A DNA stretch of 64,000 nucleotides. Origin: Acidimicrobiaceae bacterium (lineage in GTDB: Bacteria > Actinomycetota > Acidimicrobiia > Acidimicrobiales > Aldehydirespiratoraceae). Shown one piece after another: positions 9,816 through 17,474 of this stretch. The notes beneath the pieces are model-generated. The model was not told the DNA's origin. It ran no database searches and was given only the letters and a program-made list of their open reading frames with translations. The position numbers and the translations under genes are program-made. The stretch lies in NCBI GenBank assembly GCA_026706815.1, contig JAPOYA010000032.1, positions 1 through 64,000 on the forward strand, read 5' to 3'. Numbering within the stretch: position 1 is the stretch's first letter; each line of letters begins with the position of its first letter.

Positions 9816-10448
9816 GTGCCTGGCGACCGCGTTGTTGTATTCATCGATTACCAGAACGTGTACCATCGCGCCCGCTCTTCGTTTTTCGAAGGTGCTAAAC
9901 CCCCAGTGCAAGCTGGACACGTCCATCCGCTGAAGGTCGGTGAACTGCTTCGCGATCTTGGCCGAAGCAAAGACTCCGGTAGGGTGCTGGCCGCCGTTCG
10001 GGTCTACCGGGCTGTTCCCGACATGCGCAGCGGCACCGACTTGGAACGGGCCACCAAAATCCAGATCGCCGGCTGGGAAACGGAAACAGGCGTCAAGGTG
10101 TGCACCCGGCCGATGGACTACATCGAGACAACAAGACGCGGGAAGCAGCACTGGGTGGGCCGCGAAAAGGGCATCGATGTCATGTTGGCGGTTGACTTGG
10201 TGGACATGGCCCGAACAGACACCTACGACGCCGCGGTCGTGTTCTCCGCCGACACCGACCTACTACCGGCCTTGGAGACCGCTGTCAGGATCGGCAAACG
10301 CATCGAAACCGCCACCTGGAGAGGCCCCGGCGACAACCGCGGGCCGCTGCGCATCAAACAGCACAACCTGTGGAACCACTACCTCGAACAGCCCCATTTC
10401 GACCTAGTGAGAGACGACACCGATTATCTGCGTCCGCCCTCTGATTAG
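9816..10448 (+). CDS. NYN-domain (PIN-like) nuclease protein
   Basis: About 210 residues from GTG at 9816. 'GDRVVVFIDYQNVYHRARSS' is strand 1 with the catalytic aspartate and asparagine of LabA/NYN proteins. 'EKGIDVMLAVDLVDMA' followed by 'DAAVVFSADTDLLPALETA' supplies the next acidic residues (D in G-I-D-V and the S-A-D-T-D pair). These are metal-dependent RNase folds. The start is uncertain: ATG at 9792 falls inside the terminator-like stem, and GTG just before the first strand is preferred. The gene is isolated, next to a broken BREX-type gene, so an accessory or defence role is possible but not shown. Confidence 0.8.
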   Translation: MPGDRVVVFIDYQNVYHRARSSFFEGAKPPVQAGHVHPLKVGELLRDLGRSKDSGRVLAAVRVYRAVPDMRSGTDLERATKIQIAGWETETGVKVCTRPMDYIETTRRGKQHWVGREKGIDVMLAVDLVDMARTDTYDAAVVFSADTDLLPALETAVRIGKRIETATWRGPGDNRGPLRIKQHNLWNHYLEQPHFDLVRDDTDYLRPPSD

Positions 10449-10504
10449 GTCGAACTGCAGCGGCAGCACCCCCTGGTGTTGTCCGATCATGTCCCTTCCT
10501 ACGT

Positions 10505-11236
10505 TTACCAGCGGGACCGGATGTACTCGATTGCGTCCCTCGCGTTATAGCGCCGGGTCGAGTTGCCCATTCGCACGTAGAACTCGGCGTCATCACCTAG
10601 GTAGACCGGTCTTGGGCTAGGCCGGACATCCAGCCTACAGACGTCACCCTCCGGGAATATCTCGAACGTCACGTCTACGAGGGTGGCTGCCGGCAACTTT
10701 CCGATCTCCCGGTCGAGCCGCGTGATCAGCCAGTTCTCAAAGCCGTCCCGGCCGTTGTTGCCAGTGGTTGCGTAGTCATCGGTCATGCCGGTCGGGTCCT
10801 GCCTGTCGTGCACGCCGATCAGGAGGACGCCCCCACCCGCGTTCATAAATCCAGCGACGGACTTCAAGACACTGTGTTCGAGCTTTTTGTCGACCTTGCT
10901 GGTGTAGGGGTTGTAGCGGGCGGTCTGTTTGTACTCGACAGTCTTGCTTTCGCCAGCCTCAATCAGCTCCGACGTCGAGCGGCGCTGCTCGTGCTCGACC
11001 TCGGCCACATCGATGTCGGGCTCGGTATCGAGTTCATCGGGTTGCTCTGGGACCTCGACCCAGATCTCGCGTCCCGTGTCGTTTTCTAAGTACGAGAACG
11101 CCGTCTTGGCGTAGTCGTGGAAAGCGAGCTTCTTGAGTTGCTCTTTGACTCGACGCCGACCCTCCATGGCGAACTCGAGGTACTCGCGGAGGTCGCCATG
11201 ACTCCACTCACCGTGCGGGTGCAGGATCTTCAGCAA
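10505..11236 (-). pseudogene. 3' part of a frameshifted BrxL-type protein, fused to an AlbA_2 domain
   Basis: The first part, 'LKILHPHGEWSHGDLREYLE' plus 'MEGRRRVKEQLKKLAFHDY' and 'FSYLENDTGREIWVEVPEQ', matches the region after the ATPase core of BrxL, the Lon-like protein of BREX phage-defence systems. Where longer BrxL forms carry a Lon peptidase domain, this chain has an acidic linker and then a complete AlbA_2 (Schlafen-type) domain: 'SKTVEYKQTARYNPYTSKVD', 'NAGGGVLLIGVHD', 'FYVRMGNSTRRYNARDAIEY'. The apparent ATG at 11236 is only where the frame reopens. Coding sequence continuous with the upstream ATPase half runs back to about 11292, where one base appears to be missing. Confidence 0.8.
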
Positions 11237-11949
11237 ACCAGAAACGGTCTTGCGTACCGCGCGCTCGTCTCGTGCCGACAGATGCGAACCGAGCGAGAAT
11301 CCGCGTCAATAGCCCGTACCTGGCTGTTCTTGCGGAGTTGGCGCATCGCTTCGGCGAAGTAGTCAGACACGAAACCGAAATGATCGGTAAACAGCCTCGC
11401 TTCGAGCTTCGGTGTCTCCCAACCGGGCAGGTAGTAGTGCAGCCGGTCGAGAAACGCAGGGTCGATCATCTGGGGTGGGAGATCCGCGAATAGGTGTGCC
11501 GCACGAACTAGCTCCTCATGGGGCTTCGAGGTGTTGCCGATGAAAACAACCGAGGCCTCTGTTGGGATTTCTTCCTTGCCCCGAGCAAACGACCCGGACT
11601 CCATGAAGTCCTTCAGCATGTTGACGACGGTCGAGTCCCCCATCTGGAGGCCAGCGACCTCGTCAAAGGCAACAACGTCCCAAGTACCGAGAAGACCGAC
11701 CCGGCCACTTGACATGTTCACGAACATCTGGGGGACGGTGACCTTGCCACCGGAAATGAGGATCGCGTTCGGGTTGGACTCCCGGTAGACGAAGGACTTT
11801 CCGGTGCCCCATGGGCCGAGTTCAATGAGGTTGTAGTTCCGCTCAACCATCGGGATCAGGCGCGTGAGCGCCACCAGCTTCCCGCGAAGGTCGTACTCGG
11901 TGGACTCGAGACCGATCGTGCGATCGCCAACGACGCCGGGCCGCACCAC
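11230..11949 (-). pseudogene. 5' part of the BrxL-type AAA+ ATPase, truncated and frameshifted
   Basis: Contains a Walker A ('LIELGPWGTGKSFVYRES'), a Walker B ('WDVVAFDEVAGLQMGD'), then 'MESGSFARGKEEIPTEASVV', 'VFIGNTSKPHEELV' and 'DRLHYYLPGWETPKL'. These are the order and wording of the BrxL ATPase core. The N-terminal domain before 'ESTEYDLRGKLVALTR' is absent; sequence further upstream belongs to an acyl-CoA dehydrogenase remnant. Near 11292 the frame slips: after 'KNSQVRAIDADSR' the alternative frame continues the family sequence as 'SARDERAVRKTVSGLLKIL'. A single missing base explains the break. The gene is therefore probably dead, unless slippage restores the frame. Confidence 0.8.
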
Positions 11950-12400
11950 GCGGCCGCCACCCGACCGAGATCACGCCGCAACTCGCTGGCATACATCTTC
12001 ATGAGTGCCTGCTCAGGGGCGGTACCACCCTTAACGAAGCGGGCGAAGCCTCGATAGCCGAGCGCTCGAGCGCATTGCGCTTCGACATAGAACCCGACAA
12101 TGTCGTCGGCTGCGAGCACCTGCTCGCGCTGGTCCAACGGAGCCATGATCTCAGGGGCCATCTCCAGCAGTTGTGCCATCGCAGACTCCACGCCCATCAC
12201 CGAGTTGAGCCACACCATCGAGCGCTCATGAGCCAACGATCCACCCGCCATCTTCCAACCGTCGCTCAGTTCGCCGACGAGGTTGGACACCGGAACGATC
12301 ACGTCGTCGAGGAACACCTCGGACAGATCGGGATACGGGAAAGCACTGCACGAACATTGTCCCTCAGATCAATCTGGTCGTCGCTCAGCTCCAAATCCAG
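11950..12400 (-). pseudogene. Remnant of an acyl-CoA dehydrogenase (internal deletion, 3' truncation)
   Basis: Directly after the thiolase stop, CTG at 12400 begins 'LDLELSDDQIDLRDNVRAVL', which is a typical acyl-CoA dehydrogenase N-terminus. After about 22 residues the sequence jumps, in another frame, to the middle of the same family: 'VFLDDVIVPVSNLVGELSDG', 'GGSLAHERSMVWLN' and 'ALMKMYASELRRDL'. Some 200 residues between these points are missing, and the C-terminal catalytic part is replaced by the BrxL-like gene near 11950. The likely history is a third gene of the thiolase/HMG-CoA-synthase-like operon, decayed by deletion and by arrival or rearrangement of the accessory gene. Confidence 0.75.
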
Positions 12401-12403
12401 GGG

Positions 12404-13597
12404 TCAGCCGGGTTCGGTGCCGTAGATGCCGACGAAGCTGACCATCTCGCCGGGGTACCCACCCAGATTGTGGGTCAATCCGAGAGTCCGGTCACCAGCG
12501 GGGATCTTGCGATCATCGGGAGCGGCGCCTCGCAGTTGCAGCCAGACCTCGTAGAGCATTCGCAGGCCCGACGCCCCCACCGGATGACCGAAGGACTTGA
12601 GGCCGCCATCGGTGTTGACCGGTAGCCGCCCATCCAGTGCGAAGGCACCGTCGAGCACATCACGATAGGCCTCACCCCGGTTGGAGAAACCGAGGTCTTC
12701 CATCAACACCAGTTCGGTCGGTGTGAAGCAGTCATGCACCTCAGCCATGGCGATCTCGGCTCTCGGATCAGTTACATCGGCCTGCGAATACGCATCCTCG
12801 GCCGCCCATTTCGACTCGTTGAGCGTGGTGTAGTCGTAGTCGGGATCAAGCGACCCGGCACCGGTTCCCGCGACAACCGAGAGCGCCTTGATGTACAGCG
12901 GGTCGTCGCAATACTTGTGAGCATCCTCCGCACGACACATGATCGCACCAGCGGCCCCGTCGGCCACGCCCGCGCAGTCGAACACCGACAGGCGTCCGGC
13001 CACTGCTGCCATCTGGCAGATCTGCTCCGCCGACGTCTCGCGCCGGAACTGCGCCAAGGGGTTGCGGGCGCCGTTGTAGTGGTTCTTCTCGGCGATCTTG
13101 GCTACCGCGTAACGAAGATCGTCTTCATCAATGGAGTACTTGGCTGCGTAGGCGGGAAGTATCAAGCTGAACATGGCCGCCGCGGTGAGGGTTCGCTGCG
13201 TGCCGTCGGTCGGAATCGGGAAGGCGTTGAGGCCCTGGTAGCCGCCGTCCTTCACTTTTTCGGCGCCCAAGGCCATCACCAGGTCATACGCTCCCGAGGC
13301 TACTGCGTAGGCGGCCTGGCGCATCGCCTCAGACCCGGTCGCGCAGTAGTTCTCCACACGGGTGATCGGCTTGCCGTGGATCTTGAGCGGACCGCCCATG
13401 GCCAAACCGGAGGCCGCCGACTGGGACGTTCCGAACCAGAAGGCGTCGATGTCGTCTTGGGCCACCCCCGCGGAGGCATAGGTCGCTTGAGCCCCGTCGA
13501 TGATCAGGTCGTCGAGCGAGGAATCCCAATGCTCGGCGAAGGGTGTGCAGCCCACGCCGATAATCGCCACCTGGTCCTTTATTCCGTGTGATCCCAT
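12404..13597 (-). CDS. Thiolase-family acetyl-CoA acetyltransferase (SCP-x-like)
   Basis: 397 residues. The nucleophilic cysteine lies in 'RVENYCATGSEAMRQAAYAV', the histidine in 'MAEVHDCFTPTELVLMEDLG', and the C-terminal 'SFGHPVGASGLRMLYE' is the G-H-P-x-G-A-x-G loop. The overall pattern is the lipid-transfer-protein/SCP2 thiolase subgroup, which cleaves or aldol-cleaves branched and sterol side-chain acyl-CoAs. ATG overlaps the stop of the upstream gene in TGATG, so translation is coupled to the HMG-CoA-synthase-like/OB protein, as expected for subunits of one complex. The decayed acyl-CoA dehydrogenase follows directly. Confidence 0.9.
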   Translation of the reverse strand: MGSHGIKDQVAIIGVGCTPFAEHWDSSLDDLIIDGAQATYASAGVAQDDIDAFWFGTSQSAASGLAMGGPLKIHGKPITRVENYCATGSEAMRQAAYAVASGAYDLVMALGAEKVKDGGYQGLNAFPIPTDGTQRTLTAAAMFSLILPAYAAKYSIDEDDLRYAVAKIAEKNHYNGARNPLAQFRRETSAEQICQMAAVAGRLSVFDCAGVADGAAGAIMCRAEDAHKYCDDPLYIKALSVVAGTGAGSLDPDYDYTTLNESKWAAEDAYSQADVTDPRAEIAMAEVHDCFTPTELVLMEDLGFSNRGEAYRDVLDGAFALDGRLPVNTDGGLKSFGHPVGASGLRMLYEVWLQLRGAAPDDRKIPAGDRTLGLTHNLGGYPGEMVSFVGIYGTEPG

Positions 13598-15039
13598 CAG
13601 CCCTCCCGTGGCGGGTCGGCACTGGCTGCGCCAACGCTGCGAACGGGCCTTGCTTTCCAGAAGTAGTTGTGGATCTCGTCGCTGGTGTACAACCGTCTAA
13701 AGGTCGGTTCGACCCGCTGACCAACCTTGACCTCGTCCGCGGCGATGTCTGTGAGTTCCAATGGAGCCCGTCCTCCCCCGTCGAAATCGACCACGGCGAA
13801 CACCACCGGGGGACTGGGCGAGTACACCAGTTTGTCGACGGTGAAACTGGCGATGGTGCCTTCGGTGTCGGCCATTGCCACCGGTTCCATGTCGTCCACC
13901 GCGCCGCCCTTCTCCGATACCCGCGCCGGCGGGAGATGAACCATCTGGCTGGAACGATCGCGGGTTCCAACGAAACCGAACTTCCACTCCCGTCGACGGT
14001 GAGCGGCACTCGCTGAAGGTCGATTGGGCATCGGTCGGTTCGGGGGCTCAACCGCAACCATCTGCCGCCACGACAGATACTTGCCGTAGCTCACCGACCC
14101 ACCCGCGGCTATCTGCGCCGAAACTGGCGAGGACGCATGATGGTCGACGATTGCTTCGGTGGTGCGCAGCACCACGGCTTCGGTGCCGTCAGCAATCACC
14201 ACCAACACGATGACCTCGCCCGGGCCGGCGTTCTCGAGCGCCGATGCGAGCATCAACGCGCCGTGAGCGGTGCCGGTATTGCCGACCGTGTCTGCAAGAT
14301 CGTCGACGATCTTGTTGTTGGGGACTCCGAGCCGAGTCCGGTTGCGCTTCACAACCCGGTTGTGCATGCCGGTCAGTACCAGGTGGTCAACGTCATCGGT
14401 GCTGACACCAGCGTCCGCCAGAGCCGCGGCGAACGCGTCTTGGATCAACGGGGCATAAGCGACCTCACCGAACCGCTCCTCCCAAACCCGAGAACGCGGC
14501 GCGCCCGGTATCCGCCAACGTTCCAGAATCTCATCAGTAGCGACCCCAGAACCAACGAACTCAGCGATCACTGTGCCCGCTGTCTCGTCACCCACCAACA
14601 GGGCCGCCGCACCATCGCCGCCTGTCGCTTCGTCGCCCGAGGTGGCCATGCCGTCGCGAATGTCCGATGACACGACCAGAGTTGTGCTCCGTCCCGTCAG
14701 CGCCGTGCGCAGCGTTCCGATACCAGAGCGAAGCGCTCCGCCCATATCGAGAGCGCCCACCGACGGCGCCAGACGCAGCGCCGCATGGATGGCCGTGGCA
14801 TTGGTCTTTTCGAGGTATGCGGGTGTGGACGTGGCGAACCACAGCGAGTCCACATCGACGTCTCCGGCGTTGCGCAGAGCGCTGCGAGCCGCCTCTGCCC
14901 CCATGGTTGTGGTGTCCTCGTCGTAAGACGCCACCGAGCGCGTCCCCCGTCCTCCACCCTGGCCGAACAGCGCTGTGATCTCTGATCGATCAAGGCGGTG
15001 ATATGGAATGTGGACCCCGGCGGCGATGATGCCACGCAT
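13597..15039 (-). CDS. HMG-CoA-synthase-like protein fused to a DUF35-type OB-fold domain
   Basis: 480 residues. Residues 1-310 are a thiolase-fold HMG-CoA-synthase/KAS-III-like domain ('GIIAAGVHIPYHRLDRSE', 'LADTVGNTGTAHGALMLASA'). Residues 345-480 are a short linker plus an OB-fold of the DUF35 acyl-CoA-associated type ('GTIASFTVDKLVYSPSPPVV', 'GQRVEPTFRRLYTSDEI'). At the place where a catalytic cysteine would stand the sequence is 'VGALDMGGALRSGIG' with no cysteine, so this domain may be structural or act differently. Coupled by a TGATG overlap to the SCP-x-like thiolase, the pair resembles the thiolase/DUF35 partnerships of steroid side-chain aldolases. ATG follows a GGAGAG ribosome-binding site inside the duplicated leader. 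Confidence 0.85.
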   Translation of the reverse strand: MRGIIAAGVHIPYHRLDRSEITALFGQGGGRGTRSVASYDEDTTTMGAEAARSALRNAGDVDVDSLWFATSTPAYLEKTNATAIHAALRLAPSVGALDMGGALRSGIGTLRTALTGRSTTLVVSSDIRDGMATSGDEATGGDGAAALLVGDETAGTVIAEFVGSGVATDEILERWRIPGAPRSRVWEERFGEVAYAPLIQDAFAAALADAGVSTDDVDHLVLTGMHNRVVKRNRTRLGVPNNKIVDDLADTVGNTGTAHGALMLASALENAGPGEVIVLVVIADGTEAVVLRTTEAIVDHHASSPVSAQIAAGGSVSYGKYLSWRQMVAVEPPNRPMPNRPSASAAHRRREWKFGFVGTRDRSSQMVHLPPARVSEKGGAVDDMEPVAMADTEGTIASFTVDKLVYSPSPPVVFAVVDFDGGGRAPLELTDIAADEVKVGQRVEPTFRRLYTSDEIHNYFWKARPVRSVGAASADPPREG

Positions 15040-15103
15040 GCGCTCTCCTGTGGCTTCAACAGCCCTCGCTCAGATGTGACAATGCGCCTCAGACCCTACC
15101 TGT
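15036..15103 (-). repeat. Duplicated leader, copy A (upstream of the HMG-CoA-synthase-like gene)
   Basis: This 68-bp segment covers the start codon, GGAGAG ribosome-binding site and upstream region with a TAGGGT box (15093-15098, minus strand). It recurs at 17233-17257 and 17475-17518: 30 bases match exactly (15074-15103 with 17489-17518) and the ribosome-binding-site end matches with a few changes. Both copies point leftward in front of genes. Confidence 0.8.
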
Positions 15104-15434
15104 TGGCACACAGCAACCCAGAATTACCGACTCACCCACGTCTCGGCGGTGGGGGATCACCTAACAGTCAACTCGGCAGCACGCGTAAAAAGAGCGTCCG
15201 CATATAGGTGGATGTCCGCTTGTCGTTGTGTTGTCCCTGAATTTGGTGCGGGTGTCTCAACAGTCAACGACAGGGTGGAGATGGTTCAAGCATGCTTGCT
15301 TTGGGCCTGGGGTGGTGGATGCGCTGTGGGTGGCTTTGGAGCCGCGGGTTCCGACTGTGAAATCAAGGGTTTCTTCACTTGTTGCCGGTAGGCCGTTCGG
15401 CTTAGATTCTACGGACACGGCGTTCTCATGGTTA
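15104..15434 (+). other. Gene-free stretch with a possible IS5-like transposase scrap
   Basis: No intact gene is seen. On the plus strand around 15310-15410 one frame reads 'VVDALWVALEPRVPT' and then 'AGRPFG', resembling the N-terminus of IS5-family transposases (D-A-L-W-x-x-I-x-P-L-L-P, later G-R-P). The match is short and the frame soon becomes meaningless, so this is only a weak suggestion of a relic. Confidence 0.3.
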
Positions 15435-15788
15435 TCACCCCTGAACACCGGGTAGTTGCACGCGGCAACTAGCTTCGATAGCCGCGCCGACCCGATCTCC
15501 GGCAGCCGCGACCGCGGCGTCCTCGGTTTCGCGCTCGATATCCAAGTTCTGTTCAAATGCAACCAACAAGTCAAGGTCAGCGTGCTGATTCGCTGGTGCC
15601 AAATCACGCAGCTTCGTCAACGCTGCCAGATAACCAGCGTTGGATCTGTCCTCATCGGTATCAGCGTCGCGAATGCTCCTTGAAGCAAAAAACTGCGCCT
15701 GCTCGCAGAACTCACTGTCAGTTGCGGTGTCGCTGCATGCAACCAGCACAGTCAGAAGTCCGGTCATCAAAAGAAGAGCTTTCAACAC
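15435..15788 (-). CDS. Small secreted lipoprotein
   Basis: 117 residues with a signal peptide 'MLKALLLMTGLLTVLVAC': the lipobox L-V-A-C predicts lipid attachment at Cys18. The mature part is acidic, with two further cysteines ('FCEQAQFF' and 'EASCRVQLPG') that could form a disulphide, and looks helical ('GYLAALTKLRDLAPANQHAD'). No family is recognised. It is the last gene of a three-gene leftward group with the secreted metalloprotease and a larger lipoprotein, 13 bases after the protease stop. An inhibitory, chaperone or anchoring role for the protease would be a guess from position only. Confidence 0.7.
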   Translation of the reverse strand: MLKALLLMTGLLTVLVACSDTATDSEFCEQAQFFASRSIRDADTDEDRSNAGYLAALTKLRDLAPANQHADLDLLVAFEQNLDIERETEDAAVAAAGDRVGAAIEASCRVQLPGVQG

Positions 15789-15801
15789 AGCGAAATTGAA
15801 C

Positions 15802-16362
15802 TCAAAGAGCGTCGTTAATGTGGCGCAAGTCGGCGCTAGTGAACGTCTCTGGGTTGTTCAGACGAAGAGCAGCCCAACTTCTCATGCACGACTCATTCGA
15901 ATTGACGTGCGCAATACTGCCGGTGTGGCCGAACTCGTGGCAGCCAACATGTCGCCAGAAGTTACGCTCATAGACGGAGTCCGGTGTGGTGTCCATGTCT
16001 CTCAGATTAAAATCGATTTGAAAGTGACCGCAGCGGCGGTTCCACCAAACGATCGTCGTGCAATAGACTCTGGAACCAGAATAGCCGCTGAGAATGCTGT
16101 CGTGACAGTGGATATCACTGTTGCCTTCTCTTGCAGTGATTTCGGACCTCTCAAGTTGGCTGGCCCCCCAGTCACACGCCATCTTGCCAGCTGGAGTTAG
16201 GTCGACATGCTCATATTCCTGAGTGTTGTTATCGCGGGTACGCAACCTGGTCGACTCATCGTCATGGTGAGCGCCCGCGGTGGTAGTCACAAGCGCCGCG
16301 ACCATCGACACAGCGAACGCTGAGCGGAGCGCGTTTCGAAACCGTCTCATTATCTTTTTCAC
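15802..16362 (-). CDS. Secreted zinc metalloprotease (HExxHxxxxxH type)
   Basis: 186 residues. An N-terminal basic stretch and hydrophobic segment ('SAFAVSMVAALVTTTAGAHH') form a signal peptide. The active site is 'HVGCHEFGHTGSIAH', i.e. H-E-F-G-H-x5-H, the zinc site spacing of metzincin/snapalysin-type proteases, with the glutamate as general base. A methionine-containing segment 'SNESCMRSWAAL' follows and may be the Met-turn. Five cysteines in the mature part suggest disulphides. The small size resembles snapalysin. The ATG overlaps the upstream lipoprotein stop as ATGA, so the two are translationally coupled. The substrate is unknown. Confidence 0.8.
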   Translation of the reverse strand: MKKIMRRFRNALRSAFAVSMVAALVTTTAGAHHDDESTRLRTRDNNTQEYEHVDLTPAGKMACDWGASQLERSEITAREGNSDIHCHDSILSGYSGSRVYCTTIVWWNRRCGHFQIDFNLRDMDTTPDSVYERNFWRHVGCHEFGHTGSIAHVNSNESCMRSWAALRLNNPETFTSADLRHINDAL

Positions 16363-17198
16363 AACGGTGTCTCCTGACCAGTTGTGTCATTACCGCCATT
16401 GTCGGAGGTACTGCCTCCGGGAGTCGAGGGTACAATGCCGTCACCGGGAGCGGAAGGTGTCCTGCCGCCGCCACTGTTGCCAGTATTGCCACGGGTGCCG
16501 CTGTCATCCTCGGCTTCGAGTTCTGCCAGCACCTCATAGATTGATTTCTGCGGCTGAATGTTCTCGCCCACTACGGTTGTCACCGACTGTCGGACACGGT
16601 TGGCGACACCGTCTGGGGCGAGTTCGCCCAAAACCTCGCCAAGAGCCGAGTGCGAGAAAACCTCCGCAGTTTCGTAGATCTGGGACTGCCCATCAACATG
16701 ACGGTGGGTTAAAATCCGTCCGTCAGGGACGATCTGGATGTAGCGGTCGTCCGGCTGACTCGAACTCTGCGCCAAGAAGTACACGCCCTTGTCACCTACA
16801 CGGCTCCAAGGCATCTCCGCGTATTCAAACGATGTGCCATCGTCAAAGTGACCCTCCTCCTCGATAACGACAGTCGCGCCGGGTGCTGTTCCCCTGAGAG
16901 TTTCAGCGATCGTGATGGTAACGTCGCGTACCGTTATCGTGGTGGACATTGGGTCATCAGCATTGAGCGTGCGGCCACGCTCAACCGCGGTCACTTCGCC
17001 CGAAACTACAAGGGAGGCAGTGGCCGCCATCTCCTCAAGGCTTGTGAAGTTATACATCCAGGTGCTCGCGAGAGCGATCGTGTCGGGTCTTTCGTCGTCG
17101 ACCGACACCTCATCAGCACCGCTGCAAGCCCCCACTAGCAGCAACGCCGCCGAAATGAGTAGGGAACCAACTTGCTTTGTCATTAATGCACGTCTCAT
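16359..17198 (-). CDS. Lipoprotein with Gly/Pro/Thr-rich tail
   Basis: 279 residues from ATG 17198, or 274 from ATG 17183 ('MTKQVGSLLISAALLLVGAC'), which gives a cleaner signal peptide. The lipobox is L-V-G-A-C. The mature protein has a beta-rich middle ('TASLVVSGEVTAVERGRT', 'VTITIAETLRGTAPGATVVI') typical of small actinobacterial surface proteins of unknown function, then a long disordered tail rich in G, P, S and T from about residue 240. It heads the three-gene secreted cassette. The 17198 start overlaps the stop of a 13-codon leader ORF as ATGA, which favours 17198. Confidence 0.75.
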   Translation of the reverse strand: MRRALMTKQVGSLLISAALLLVGACSGADEVSVDDERPDTIALASTWMYNFTSLEEMAATASLVVSGEVTAVERGRTLNADDPMSTTITVRDVTITIAETLRGTAPGATVVIEEEGHFDDGTSFEYAEMPWSRVGDKGVYFLAQSSSQPDDRYIQIVPDGRILTHRHVDGQSQIYETAEVFSHSALGEVLGELAPDGVANRVRQSVTTVVGENIQPQKSIYEVLAELEAEDDSGTRGNTGNSGGGRTPSAPGDGIVPSTPGGSTSDNGGNDTTGQETPL

Positions 17199-17236
17199 TC
17201 GTTCACTGCTCGTTCTTCAATTTTGAGTAAGAGCAT
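17195..17236 (-). CDS. 13-codon leader ORF in front of the lipoprotein gene
   Basis: ATG at 17236, well placed behind GGAGAG, opens a short frame reading 'MLLLKIEERAVNE' that stops in an ATGA overlap with the lipoprotein start. The ribosome-binding site and ATG come from the duplicated leader (copy B), so ribosomes recruited there would read this peptide and then couple into the lipoprotein. It could be a by-product of the duplication rather than a selected peptide. Confidence 0.4.
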   Translation of the reverse strand: MLLLKIEERAVNE

Positions 17237-17257
17237 GCGCTCTCCTATGGCTCTAAC
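17233..17257 (-). repeat. Duplicated leader, copy B, proximal part
   Basis: Shares the start-codon and GGAGAG region with copy A (15036-15060), with a G/A change and a CT/TC swap. It is separated from its distal part by an IS481-like fragment. Confidence 0.7.
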
Positions 17258-17473
17258 TGTAGTGGGCATAGAGGTTGGTAGCACGGTGGGGTGAGCCTCC
17301 TGTGTCAGTGTGGCGTTGACATCTGACACAGAAGGCTCGTTATGTCGCGTGCTGATGCAAGGTTCACGCCCGCTGGGCGGTTGTTGATGGCCCGGCGGGT
17401 TGAGGCGGGGCTGCCCCAGGCTCATGTGGCGGTTCAGATGGGTGTGTCTCGGGCCACGGCCGCGAAGTGGCGG
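17258..17473 (+). mobile_element. IS481-like element fragment (left end plus transposase N-terminus)
   Basis: From ATG 17342 the plus strand reads 'MSRADARFTPAGRLLMARRV', then 'AHVAVQMGVSRATAAKW', the N-terminal HTH of IS481-family transposases, and then stops abruptly. Upstream is an inverted repeat TGTGTCAG/CTGACACA (17301-17308 with 17323-17330). CTAAC occurs on both sides (17253-17257 and 17474-17478), like a target duplication. The catalytic domain and right end are missing, so the copy is dead. It interrupts the duplicated leader, copy B. Apart from this fragment and the leader halves, 17199-17557 holds nothing I recognise. Confidence 0.7.
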
Positions 17474-17474
17474 C

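Noticed and set aside
17195-17425. 76-codon minus-strand frame over the leader region
   Set aside because: Its first two thirds are antisense to the IS481 fragment. Only the last 13 codons have a ribosome-binding site, and these are annotated separately.
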